64,000 nt of DNA, taken from contig NZ_CANMEU010000004.1 in assembly GCF_947497045.1 (NCBI RefSeq), positions 310,001 through 374,000 on the forward strand, written 5' to 3'. This document shows, piece by piece, positions 16,822-25,378 of this stretch; positions within the stretch are counted from its first letter, which is position 1, and every line of letters begins with the position of its first letter. The notes below the pieces were generated by a model that was given only the letters and a program-made list of their open reading frames with translations, was not told the origin of the DNA and ran no database searches. Source of the DNA: an uncultured Tateyamaria sp. GTDB taxonomy: Bacteria; Pseudomonadota; Alphaproteobacteria; Rhodobacterales; Rhodobacteraceae. The position numbers and the translations under genes were made by a program.

Positions 16822-18011
16822 CCCATTTCACTATCGCCAGTTTCAACGTCAAAAACCTGATCGGGGCGGATCAGGAATATTACAAATTTCAAAGTTACAC
16901 GCCCGAAGAATACGCATGGAAAGCCGATTGGCTGGCCGAACAGCTTCAGACCATGGACGCCGATATCGTCGGCTTTCAGGAAGTCTTTGAGGAAAGCGCG
17001 CTGCGCGACGTGATCGACATGGCGGATGCCGACGGGATTGCCGGAAACGACGCCCACATCCCCGGCCCCAACAAACGTTATCGGCGCAAGGCCATCTTTC
17101 GCAAACTGGCCTATCGCCCCTACACTGACGCCGCTTTGGCCGTTGCCCCCAACGTCAATGATGGCGGCCCCGGTCAGCGCCGCCCTGGCGTTGCGATCCT
17201 GTCCCGCTTTGGCTTTGTGGGCGCACCTGAGGTGATCCAAGATCTGTCCGAACCTGTCGATATCGACTTTGGTTCCATGGGTGACGCAGGGGGAGGCGGA
17301 CATTTCCGCCTTACACGGCTCAGCCGCCCGATCCTCAAGGTGCGGGTACCCGTCGCGGGCCATGTGATCACCGTGTTCAACTGCCATCTCAAATCCAAAC
17401 TGGGCGAATTTGTCCGCCCCGAAGGCGCGCCTTTCCCGCCCGAAGTCGACCTCACCCAATATGACCCCGTGGGGCGCGCCCTTGGTGGTGCGCGCGCCGC
17501 ACTGCGCCGTATGGCCGAGGCCTGGGTGCTGCGCCGTGCCATTGTCGCGGAGTTGGATCAGGGCCACCCTGTCATGGTCATGGGCGATTTCAACGACGGC
17601 GAACATGCGGTCAGTTCCGAGATTATCAGCGGTGAACATCCGTTCAAAAACTACGCCTGGATGCTGCGCCACGACGCCCAAACCCCGCGCGACCGCTATT
17701 CCGAGGACGAAGATGCCTATATCCGCGAGGCCATTGAAAAGGTCCGCCTGCATTCAGCCGAAAAACAATTCGTGCGCAGCTCGGCCCGCGACATGGTCTA
17801 TACGGCGGCATTTGGCGGGGTGTATGAGAGCATTGACCAGATCTATATGTCCCGCCACTTTCTCGCCGATACCCCCGATAGCATCGGGCATATGGAATAT
17901 TTCAGCGTGCTGAACGATCATCTGACCGATGGCAGCCACGCCGAGGCCCCCTATAACAAGCTGGCCTCGGATCATGGCCAGATCATCGCCCACATCCGTC
18001 TAAAGGACTGA
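16818..18011 (+). CDS. endonuclease/exonuclease/phosphatase family protein
   Basis: A 397-residue protein with the exonuclease III-like fold. It shows the opening TIASFNVKNLIG (metal-binding Asn), DIVGFQEVFEESAL (catalytic Glu), VFNCHLKSK, VMVMGDFNDGEHA (Asp/Asn pair) and the closing SDHGQIIAHI with catalytic His. No signal peptide is seen. The family hydrolyses phosphodiesters in DNA, lipids or small molecules; the substrate is unknown. A very long open frame on the opposite strand here is a shadow. Confidence 0.85.
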   Translation: MTHFTIASFNVKNLIGADQEYYKFQSYTPEEYAWKADWLAEQLQTMDADIVGFQEVFEESALRDVIDMADADGIAGNDAHIPGPNKRYRRKAIFRKLAYRPYTDAALAVAPNVNDGGPGQRRPGVAILSRFGFVGAPEVIQDLSEPVDIDFGSMGDAGGGGHFRLTRLSRPILKVRVPVAGHVITVFNCHLKSKLGEFVRPEGAPFPPEVDLTQYDPVGRALGGARAALRRMAEAWVLRRAIVAELDQGHPVMVMGDFNDGEHAVSSEIISGEHPFKNYAWMLRHDAQTPRDRYSEDEDAYIREAIEKVRLHSAEKQFVRSSARDMVYTAAFGGVYESIDQIYMSRHFLADTPDSIGHMEYFSVLNDHLTDGSHAEAPYNKLASDHGQIIAHIRLKD

Positions 18012-18017
18012 AACCAA

Positions 18018-18806
18018 ATGCATATGGCTGATCTGGGCGATGTTACCCTGCACTACCGCATTGATGGCCCCGACGATGGCGCGCCGGTGGTCTTTGCCAA
18101 CTCGCTTGGGACCGACATGCGCCTGTGGGACCCGATCCTGCCGCTGCTGCCTCACGGTCTGCGCATCCTGCGCTATGACAAGCGCGGGCATGGCCTGTCC
18201 GCCTGCCCTGCGGCACCTTATGCGATGGGCAGCCTTGTGGGCGATGTGGAGCGGTTGATGGATCGCTTGGGCTTTCGCGATGCGCTGTTTGTCGGCCTGT
18301 CCATCGGCGGGTTGATTGCCCAAGGTCTGGCCGTCAAGCGCCTTGATCTGGTCCGTGCCATGGTGTTGTCCAACACCGGGGCCAAGATCGGCACCAAGGA
18401 CATGTGGGGCGACCGGATTGCAGCGGTCGAGGCCGGCGGGATCGAGGCACTTGCGGATGCCACGATGGAGCGGTGGTTTTCCCGCGCCTTCCTTGCGACA
18501 CCCGAACTGGAGCTGTGGCGCAACCTGCTCGTCCGTCAGCCAGATGCGGGGTACACGGGGTGTTCAGCCGCAATTTCCGGCACGGATTTCTATGCAGCCA
18601 CCGCGACGCTGCGCCTGCCCACCCTCGGGATTGCGGGCAGCGAGGATGGCGCAACGCCGCCCGATCTGGTGCGCGAAACCGTCAATCTGGTGCCCGGCAG
18701 CCAATTCCACCTCATCCGCCGCGCAGGCCATTTGCCCTGTGTCGAGCAGCCCGAGGAATACGCGCAGGTCCTGACCGATTTCATGCGCGCCACGGGGCAT
18801 ATCTGA
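18018..18806 (+). CDS. pcaD: 3-oxoadipate enol-lactonase
   Basis: PcaD hydrolyses 3-oxoadipate enol-lactone to 3-oxoadipate in the beta-ketoadipate pathway. The 262-residue alpha/beta-hydrolase has the typical FANSLGTDMRLWDP, RYDKRGHGLS, nucleophile GLSIGG (Ser95), GSEDGATPPDLV (acid) and RRAGHLPCVEQPEEY (His). It is followed four bases later by pcaB, the preceding step, which supports the assignment. No ring-cleavage (pcaGH), decarboxylase (pcaC) or transferase genes are in the window. A second ATG at 18024 is possible. Confidence 0.9.
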   Translation: MHMADLGDVTLHYRIDGPDDGAPVVFANSLGTDMRLWDPILPLLPHGLRILRYDKRGHGLSACPAAPYAMGSLVGDVERLMDRLGFRDALFVGLSIGGLIAQGLAVKRLDLVRAMVLSNTGAKIGTKDMWGDRIAAVEAGGIEALADATMERWFSRAFLATPELELWRNLLVRQPDAGYTGCSAAISGTDFYAATATLRLPTLGIAGSEDGATPPDLVRETVNLVPGSQFHLIRRAGHLPCVEQPEEYAQVLTDFMRATGHI

Positions 18807-18809
18807 TCC

Positions 18810-20132
18810 ATGGCGGCGAGTGTGTTTTCATCTCCTCTTTACAGCGGCCTTTTTCCGACCGGAGAGGTGGGCCGCCTCTGGTCAAACAGCGCCGAAGTGC
18901 GTGCAATGCTGGTGGTTGAGGGGGCATTGGCCAAGGTGCAAGGGGCCCAGGGCATCATCCCCGAGACCAGCGCCGCATTCGTGCACCGCTCAAGCCTTGA
19001 GGTGCAGATTGACCCCGCCGGGTTGGCCGAGGCAACGGGCACCAACGGCGTCAGCGTGCCGGCGCTTGTTGCCGCGTTTCGTACCGCGATGGAGGCGCCC
19101 GAGCACGCCCAATACGCCCATTGGGGGGCCACAAGTCAGGACATTATCGACACCGCCCTGATGCTGCGCCTGCGTCAAACCCTGGCCGTGATGGAGGATC
19201 GTCTGCGCGCGCTACTGACCCATTTGGGGTCCGAGGCCCACGCACATGCCGGCCTGCCCATGGCCGCGCGCACCTATGGGCAACATGCGACTGTGACCTC
19301 TTGGGGGGCTGTGCTGGCGCAATGGGGCAATCCGCTGCTGGAGGCGGTCGAGCGGTTGGAGGCGGTGCGCGCAAGCGCCCTTTGGGTCTCGCTCAGTGGT
19401 GCATCGGGCACTGCATCCGCCCTTGGCCCTAACGCGCCCGCCACCCGAGCAGCCTTGGCCGAAGCGTTGCGTCTGGGCGATCCGGGGCGCGGTTGGCACA
19501 CGGATCGCGGGCCAATCTTGCGCATCACCGACTGGATGGCAGATGTGGTCGCAACCCTTGGCGGGATGGGGCACAGCCTGATCGGGCTGGCCGGATCAGA
19601 CACAGCCGAGGTGACGCTTGGCGGGGCGGGTGGGTCATCAACCATGCCCCAAAAACAGAACCCGGTCGGTCCCTCCCTTCTGGTGGCGTGCCAAAATCAA
19701 ATCGCAGGCCTGCGCACCAGTTTGCAGATGGCCGCCGCACATCAATACCAACGGGACGGGGCGGCGTGGTTCACGGAATGGATGGTGCTGCCCCAGATCG
19801 CTTTGACAACGGCATCTGCCATTGAAACCGCTGTGCAGGTCATGGACAGCGCCGCGCCCGTACCGGGCCAAATGACGGGCAATGTGACAGGGCAAGGGTT
19901 TGTGCATGCCGAAGCCCTGAGTTTTGTGCTGACCGCGCGCATGACCCGCCCGGAGGCCCAAAGCGAAACCAAACGACTGGTCGCAGCCGCCATCGAAACA
20001 GGCGATACACTCGAAGCGGTGGCGCAGGCCGCATATCCCGATCTCTCCTCTGATCTGTTCGAGCCAAGCGCCCAGATGGGCCACGCCCCCGACGATGCAC
20101 GCCGCTTTGCGGACCGGGTGGCACAGCTTTGA
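18810..20132 (+). CDS. pcaB: 3-carboxy-cis,cis-muconate cycloisomerase
   Basis: Fumarase/aspartase-superfamily enzyme converting 3-carboxymuconate to the lactone in protocatechuate degradation. The 440-residue protein has the superfamily signature GGAGGSSTMPQKQNPVGPSLL, an HWGATSQDIIDTALMLRL motif and PMAARTYGQHATVTSWG. The C-terminal domain is the longer PcaB type. It is coupled to pcaD upstream, and its stop overlaps the TTG start of the MFS transporter. Confidence 0.92.
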   Translation: MAASVFSSPLYSGLFPTGEVGRLWSNSAEVRAMLVVEGALAKVQGAQGIIPETSAAFVHRSSLEVQIDPAGLAEATGTNGVSVPALVAAFRTAMEAPEHAQYAHWGATSQDIIDTALMLRLRQTLAVMEDRLRALLTHLGSEAHAHAGLPMAARTYGQHATVTSWGAVLAQWGNPLLEAVERLEAVRASALWVSLSGASGTASALGPNAPATRAALAEALRLGDPGRGWHTDRGPILRITDWMADVVATLGGMGHSLIGLAGSDTAEVTLGGAGGSSTMPQKQNPVGPSLLVACQNQIAGLRTSLQMAAAHQYQRDGAAWFTEWMVLPQIALTTASAIETAVQVMDSAAPVPGQMTGNVTGQGFVHAEALSFVLTARMTRPEAQSETKRLVAAAIETGDTLEAVAQAAYPDLSSDLFEPSAQMGHAPDDARRFADRVAQL

Positions 20133-21361
20133 AACTGCCTGTCCTCTTTATCCTGTTCACCGTGATGCTGGATGCGATGGGCATTGGGCTGATCGTGCCG
20201 GTCATGCCCGATCTCGTGCAGGAGGTGCGCGGCGCAGGCATCGGGTCAGCAGCCGTCTGGGGCGGGATTCTGTCAGCGACATTTGCGGCCATGCAATTCC
20301 TGTTCGGCCCGGTGATCGGGGCGCTGTCGGATCGGTTCGGTCGGCGGCCCATCCTGTTGGTGTCGCTTGTGGTGATGACGGCCGACTATCTGGTGATGGC
20401 TGTGGCCGGATCGATCTGGCTGCTGCTCGCGGGGCGGGTCGTGGGCGGGATCACCGCCGCCACACAGTCCACCGCCAATGCCTACATGGCTGACATTTCG
20501 AAACCCGGCGAAAAGGCCGCGAATTTTGGACTGATCGGGGCGGCGTTCGGGATGGGCTTTGTCTTTGGTCCCATGATCGGGGGTGCACTCGCCGAATACG
20601 GCACGCGCGCGCCGTTTTATGCAGCGGCAGGATTGGCGGCGGCCAACGCGGTATTTGGGTATTTCGTGCTCAAGGAAACCGTGGATGATCGCATTCGCCG
20701 ACCCTTTGAGTGGCGGCGCGCGAACCCGTTCGGGCTGTTCAAATACCTCGCACGACTGCCCGGTCTGGGTCCGCTGCTGGTCGTGTTCTTCTTCTATCAG
20801 GTGGCCTTTGGCGTCTACCCCGCGATCTGGAGCTACTACACCCTCGAACGCTTTGACTGGTCACCGGGCATGCGCGGGCTGTCCCTGGGATTGTTCGGCA
20901 TTGCCATGGCAGTCGTTCAAGGCGGCTTGATCCGGCCCATCCTGCGCGCCCTTGGCGAGCGGGGCGCGGTGATCTACGGGCACGGCGCGGATGTGATCGT
21001 GTTCCTGCTGATCGGAGTGGTCAGTTCGGGGACATGGCTGCTGATCCTGACACCGCTCGCCGCCCTGCCGGCCGTGATCACACCCGCCTTGCAGGGGATC
21101 ATGTCCAAGGCGGTCGATGACAATCAACAAGGCGAATTGCAGGGGGCGCTGACCTCGGTGTCGGCCCTCGCGATGATCATATCGCCCATGGTGATGACTT
21201 ACGTGTTTTATGCCTTCACCGAACCGGGCGCACCGATCTATGCGCCGGGATCGTCGTTCTTTTTGTCCGGCGTTCTGATCGCAATTGGGCTGTTCATCTT
21301 CCTGCGCGCCGGGAAAATCACCTACAAGACACCCATTCCCGAGCCGCCTGCGTCACAATAA
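20129..21361 (+). CDS. MFS transporter, TetA-like
   Basis: A 410-residue major-facilitator protein with about 12 hydrophobic segments. The loop 2-3 motif GALSDRFGRRP and the antiporter motif GAAFGMGFVFGPMIGG place it in the drug:H+ antiporter-1/TetA-like group. The substrate could be an antibiotic or a small aromatic acid, given the pcaDB neighbours. The TTG start (TTGA overlap with the pcaB stop) fits the coupling seen across this run; a later ATG (MLDAMGIG) is an alternative. Confidence 0.87.
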   Translation: MKLPVLFILFTVMLDAMGIGLIVPVMPDLVQEVRGAGIGSAAVWGGILSATFAAMQFLFGPVIGALSDRFGRRPILLVSLVVMTADYLVMAVAGSIWLLLAGRVVGGITAATQSTANAYMADISKPGEKAANFGLIGAAFGMGFVFGPMIGGALAEYGTRAPFYAAAGLAAANAVFGYFVLKETVDDRIRRPFEWRRANPFGLFKYLARLPGLGPLLVVFFFYQVAFGVYPAIWSYYTLERFDWSPGMRGLSLGLFGIAMAVVQGGLIRPILRALGERGAVIYGHGADVIVFLLIGVVSSGTWLLILTPLAALPAVITPALQGIMSKAVDDNQQGELQGALTSVSALAMIISPMVMTYVFYAFTEPGAPIYAPGSSFFLSGVLIAIGLFIFLRAGKITYKTPIPEPPASQ

Positions 21362-21443
21362 GTCGCATTCGGTCTTGCGAGGGCGCACAGGCTGCGCCAC
21401 CGTCCTTGAAAGACAACACTGACAGCGCCAGCAAGGATCGCCC

Positions 21444-22535
21444 ATGCAGACCATCAAAGCCGCCGTATGCCACGCCTTTGGCGCCCCCCTTGTGATCGAA
21501 GACATCCTGCTGCGCGCGCCCGAAACGGGTGAGGTCGAGGTCTGCCTTGACGCCGTGGCGATCTGTCATTCCGACATTTCCTATGCGGAAGGGATCTGGG
21601 GGGGATCGCTGCCTGCGGTCTATGGCCACGAGGCGGCGGGGATCGTAAGCGCGGTTGGCCCCGGCGTCGTGGACCTCGCCCCCGGCGACAGCGTCGTTGT
21701 CACCCTGATCCGGTCCTGCGGCACCTGCCCGTCTTGCGCGGGTGGGAAGCCGACGATTTGCGAAACCCCCTATGACGGGGACAAGGGGCCGATCCGCACC
21801 GCAGATGACGGCAAACTGCATCAGGCGATGGCCTGCGGGGCCTTTGCCGAAAAGGTGGTCGTGGACCAACGCCAACTGGTCAAAATCTCGGGCGAGATCG
21901 CCAAGGATGCGGCCAGCCTGATCGCTTGCGGTGTGATCACAGGCGTCGGCGCGGTGGTGAACGCGGCAGGCCTGCGCGCAGGCCAGGACGTGGTCGTGAT
22001 CGGCGCAGGCGGCGTGGGCCTGAACGCCATTCAGGGCGCGCGTATCGCAGGGGCGCGACGCATCGTGGCCGTGGACATGACCGAGGACAAGCTGGAGGAC
22101 GCCAAGGCATTCGGCGCAACCCACGGCGTGCTCGCCACTCAAAACGCCCCGTGGCGCGCCAGCTACAAGGCGCTTGGCGGCAAGGGTGCCGAGGCGGTGA
22201 TTGTCACCGTTGGCGCGATCCCCGCCTATGAACAGGCCCCCCGGTTCATGGGGCGCGGCGGCAAGGTCGTGATGGTCGGCATGCCTCCATCCGGTGCGGA
22301 GGCATCGTACGAGCCTGCGGTGCTGGCCGCCATCGGGCAGGGCATGATCGGCTCCAAGATGGGTGATGTGGTCATCCAGCGCGATATTCCATGGATGGTT
22401 GATCTCTACCAACAGGGGCGCTTGCAACTGGACAGCCTGATCTCGGGCCGCTGGTCGCTGGATCAGATCAACGAGGCGATTGCGGATACCAAAGGTGGCA
22501 AAGCCCGCCGGAACGTCATCATGTTTGACCGCTAG
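21444..22535 (+). CDS. zinc-dependent alcohol dehydrogenase (MDR family)
   Basis: A 363-residue medium-chain dehydrogenase of the class III-like group. The catalytic zinc ligands are Cys41 (AICHSD) and His62/Glu63 (YGHEAAG); the structural zinc cysteines are Cys92, Cys95, Cys98 and Cys106. The NAD site is VVIGAGGVGLNAIQGA. The substrate alcohol is unknown. AAGGA lies close before the ATG. It precedes an enolase-superfamily gene by 50 bases, suggesting a small sugar-acid or polyol operon. The 82-base leader contains a 6-bp hairpin (GGCGCA/TGCGCC) of unclear meaning. Confidence 0.9.
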   Translation: MQTIKAAVCHAFGAPLVIEDILLRAPETGEVEVCLDAVAICHSDISYAEGIWGGSLPAVYGHEAAGIVSAVGPGVVDLAPGDSVVVTLIRSCGTCPSCAGGKPTICETPYDGDKGPIRTADDGKLHQAMACGAFAEKVVVDQRQLVKISGEIAKDAASLIACGVITGVGAVVNAAGLRAGQDVVVIGAGGVGLNAIQGARIAGARRIVAVDMTEDKLEDAKAFGATHGVLATQNAPWRASYKALGGKGAEAVIVTVGAIPAYEQAPRFMGRGGKVVMVGMPPSGAEASYEPAVLAAIGQGMIGSKMGDVVIQRDIPWMVDLYQQGRLQLDSLISGRWSLDQINEAIADTKGGKARRNVIMFDR

Positions 22536-22585
22536 AAACGCTCAGAGGCCCAGCTGTTGAACCAGAGAATGAAAGACCCCAGCCC

Positions 22586-23818
22586 ATGAAATTGCGTGAT
22601 CTCGACATCATAGTCACCGCACCACCAGCACCCGGATGGGGTGGGCGCTATTGGATCTTGGTCAAGTTGACGACAGACGACGGGATCGTGGGTTGGGGCG
22701 AATGCTATGCCTCCTCCGTCGGGCCGGACGCGATGCGGGCCGTCATCGAAGACGTGTTCGCCCGGCATATGGCTGGGGAGAACCCCGAAAATATCGAGTT
22801 GATGTTTCGCCGCGCCTATTCCTCGGGCTTTACCCAACGCCCCGATTTGACGGTGATGGGCGCGTTTTCGGGCCTTGAGATTGCGTGCTGGGACATCCTT
22901 GGCAAAGCCCGAAACCGCCCCGTGCATGCACTGCTCGGGGGCCGCATGAATGACCGCATCCGCGCCTACACCTACCTCTATCCCCTGCCCCATCACGGGC
23001 TGGACGCGTTCTGGACCTCGCCCGAGATGGCGGCAGAATCGGCACTTGATTGCGTGGAACGTGGCTTTACGGCCGTAAAGTTCGACCCCGCAGGCCCATA
23101 TACGATGCGCGGCGGGCACATGCCGGGGATGCGCGACATTTCGATGTCGGTCGCGTTCTGCAAGGCGATCCGCGCTGCGGTCGGGGATCGTGCGGACCTG
23201 CTGTTCGGCACCCACGGGCAGTTCACCACCGCAGGTGCGATCCGTCTGGGTCAGGCGCTTGAGCCCTACTCCCCCCTCTGGTTCGAAGAGCCGATCCCAC
23301 CCGATGCGGTCGAGGAAATGGCCAAGGTTGCCCGCGCCGTGCGCATCCCCGTGGCCACGGGCGAGCGGCTGACAACCAAGGCTGAATTCGCGCCCATCCT
23401 GCGGTCCGGAGCTGCGAGCATTCTGCAACCTGCCCTGGGTCGGGCCGGGGGCATCTGGGAGATGAAAAAGGTCGCCGCCATCGCCGAAGTCTACAACGCG
23501 CAGATCGCGCCGCACTTTTATGCGGGCCCCATTGAGTGGGCGGCCAACATACATCTGGCCGCCTCCATCCCGAACATTCTGATGTGCGAAACGATTGAAA
23601 CGCCATTCCACGACCAGCTGATCGGGGGCACAATCCGGGTCGAGGATGGGTTCATCACACCGCCGACAACCCCCGGTTTGGGGATCGAGGTGGACGAAGG
23701 CCTCGCCCGTGCGCATCCCTATACCGGCGACGGGTTGCATTTGCAGATGCAGGAAGACCCCTGTAACTATGCCGATGGCAACAATTTCGAAGGGGGTGCA
23801 CCCGCACCAAGGGACTAG
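22586..23818 (+). CDS. mandelate racemase/muconate lactonizing enzyme family protein (atypical metal site)
   Basis: Enolase-superfamily protein of 410 residues, closest by eye to the galactonate dehydratase group. It has VGWGECYASSVGPDAM, MGAFSGLEIACWDILGK, GFTAVKFDPAGP, WFEEPIPPDAVEE, ATGERLTTKAEF, ILQPALGRAGGIWE and APHFYAGPIEWAA. The second and third metal ligands (Glu in FEEP, Glu in TGER) and the general base His (APH) are present. Where DgoD has VDFHG, this protein has FGTHG, so the first metal-ligand Asp appears to be Gly. The general acid His is kept. It follows the alcohol dehydrogenase and overlaps the convergent cyclase gene by four bases. Confidence 0.85.
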   Translation: MKLRDLDIIVTAPPAPGWGGRYWILVKLTTDDGIVGWGECYASSVGPDAMRAVIEDVFARHMAGENPENIELMFRRAYSSGFTQRPDLTVMGAFSGLEIACWDILGKARNRPVHALLGGRMNDRIRAYTYLYPLPHHGLDAFWTSPEMAAESALDCVERGFTAVKFDPAGPYTMRGGHMPGMRDISMSVAFCKAIRAAVGDRADLLFGTHGQFTTAGAIRLGQALEPYSPLWFEEPIPPDAVEEMAKVARAVRIPVATGERLTTKAEFAPILRSGAASILQPALGRAGGIWEMKKVAAIAEVYNAQIAPHFYAGPIEWAANIHLAASIPNILMCETIETPFHDQLIGGTIRVEDGFITPPTTPGLGIEVDEGLARAHPYTGDGLHLQMQEDPCNYADGNNFEGGAPAPRD

Positions 23819-24705
23819 CCGGTGACCTCAAATCTGATCCGGGGGCGGTTGTCGCCTGCCGCGTTGCTTCCCAATTCGATCACACCGCTGCCGGTCAGAG
23901 CGACCGTTTGACGGCGGATGAAAAACTCGGGGTGGGTCCCGATGGTCAGGGTGCAGCCCGCTGACGAGCTGTCCTTGAATTCCACGATGCCACCACGCAC
24001 CGAGATGGCCGCATGCACCCGCGACACCCAGGCATAGGACATGACCAGATCACACTGGGTCGAGCGTCCGATTTTCAGCTCGCGCCCCTCGGGAATGTCC
24101 TGCGCCCAGTCTTCAAAGGACAGGCGCAGGGTGGTTTTGGCCACGTGTTCGCGCTGACGGGCAGTAAAGACAGTCGATTGCGACATGAAACTGGTCACGC
24201 CGTCCTCATCATCGTCAATCTCGGCCAACATCGCAAAGATCTCGGTCGGCGCATCCGTCCCCCGCAAGGTGATTTCGCCCATCGACCGCAAATCGGATGT
24301 TTCACTGGCGGACGCATGTTCGACCAACTCGCGGCTCATCAGCACTTCGTTCTCTTTGGCCTGCCCGCCCAGGCGGGCCGCGACGTTGACGGCATTTCCA
24401 AACAGCTCTTCACCCCGCCACAATACGGTGCCCCAATGCAGGCCCGCATGCACCGACACTTCGCCCCGTGCCCCTTGTTCAAGGATCCCGCGTGCGGCGG
24501 CCATGGCGTGATCGGCAGATTCGAAAAGGCACAGCACATCGTCGCCTTTGGAGCGCACAAATTCGCCCCCCGTTTCAGTGGCGATCCGCTGCATCCCCTC
24601 GACGCATTCAAACACCATCCGGCTGGCTTCGGCGTCACCATAGCGTTGATACAAAGGCGTGCTGCCCGACACATCAGCGAGCAGGATCGCGCGCTCAATA
24701 CTCAT
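23815..24705 (-). CDS. class III adenylate/guanylate cyclase with C-terminal FHA domain
   Basis: A 296-residue soluble signalling protein. The cyclase domain (about 1-160) has metal Asp11 in LLADVSGST, EFVRSKGDDVLCLF with Asp55/56, and the transition-state Asn107/Arg111 in FGNAVNVAARL, so it should be active. An acidic linker leads to an FHA domain (about 205-285) with KIGRSTQCDLVMS and WVSRVHAAI, a phosphothreonine-binding surface. It probably makes cAMP or cGMP in response to a phosphorylated partner. No kinase gene is adjacent. Confidence 0.9.
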   Translation of the reverse strand: MSIERAILLADVSGSTPLYQRYGDAEASRMVFECVEGMQRIATETGGEFVRSKGDDVLCLFESADHAMAAARGILEQGARGEVSVHAGLHWGTVLWRGEELFGNAVNVAARLGGQAKENEVLMSRELVEHASASETSDLRSMGEITLRGTDAPTEIFAMLAEIDDDEDGVTSFMSQSTVFTARQREHVAKTTLRLSFEDWAQDIPEGRELKIGRSTQCDLVMSYAWVSRVHAAISVRGGIVEFKDSSSAGCTLTIGTHPEFFIRRQTVALTGSGVIELGSNAAGDNRPRIRFEVTG

Positions 24706-24853
24706 GCCACTGCATCCCCCAGAAATGCGGCCGCGTTCAATATGGCCATCTGTGTTTTCAAATCGTTTGCTTTAACGCCTCTATGATTACACGCCCGTCG
24801 CCGCCCCGTCACTATATTTGGTGGCAGGTCCCCAATCTGTGATCCAATGTCGC

Positions 24854-25378
24854 TTAGCGATAGAACCGCATCTGCGCGATGGCAATGTCGGCCTCAAAGG
24901 CCCGCCCGATGGCAAGCACCCCGATCCGGCGCAGTTGCGCCAGGTCCAATGGGGCCTCGGTTCGGTGTGTGGCAAAGCTGTCAAAGGGCAGCCTGATCGT
25001 GGTCCACGCGGGCGGTGCTGTGAAGACCGCGCGATACGCCTGCCAGGGCCGCGTCAGATCGTTAGTACGCAGCCGCACCTCGTAGGGTTCGCCGTTGCCA
25101 AGCACGTCGATTTCAAGTCCGGTATAGCGGTCAGCCCCCACTGTCCCGGTGTCAAAGGCCATCTGCACAAAGCCGCCATTGTTGTCCAGCAACACCGTAC
25201 CGGTCAGCCGTGCAGCGTCGCGTCCCTCGACGGGACCCAAATCGAGTTGCCCGGTCGAGACACCGCCCATGACCGTATCGGCCACATATTCCCAAGTGGG
25301 GGTCAATTCCATCACGCTCTCCTGCGCCCATGACGCGGTGCCCAGCATCAGCAGTGCACCGAACGCCCGCGCGATCAC
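24854..25378 (-). CDS. CIA30-family exported protein
   Basis: A 174-residue protein with a signal peptide (MIARAFGALLMLGTASWAQ) and a CIA30/galactose-binding-like beta-sandwich: WEYVADTVMGGVSTGQL, GTVLLDNNGGFVQMAF, YEVRLRTNDLTRPWQAYRA, FDSFATHR and FEADIAIAQMRFYR. CIA30 proteins act in complex I assembly in mitochondria, but bacterial exported members are of unknown function and may bind carbohydrate. It is the last gene of the long minus-strand run and overlaps the RraA gene by four bases. Confidence 0.82.
   Translation of the reverse strand: MIARAFGALLMLGTASWAQESVMELTPTWEYVADTVMGGVSTGQLDLGPVEGRDAARLTGTVLLDNNGGFVQMAFDTGTVGADRYTGLEIDVLGNGEPYEVRLRTNDLTRPWQAYRAVFTAPPAWTTIRLPFDSFATHRTEAPLDLAQLRRIGVLAIGRAFEADIAIAQMRFYR

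Noticed and set aside
16080-17753. 557-codon open frame on the minus strand opposite the dehydratase and nuclease-like genes
   Set aside because: It is a GC-rich shadow; the plus-strand genes have clear family motifs and the opposite product matches nothing I recognise.
21382-21398. GGCGCA/TGCGCC hairpin as terminator after the MFS gene
   Set aside because: No T-run follows, and six base pairs are common by chance at this GC content.
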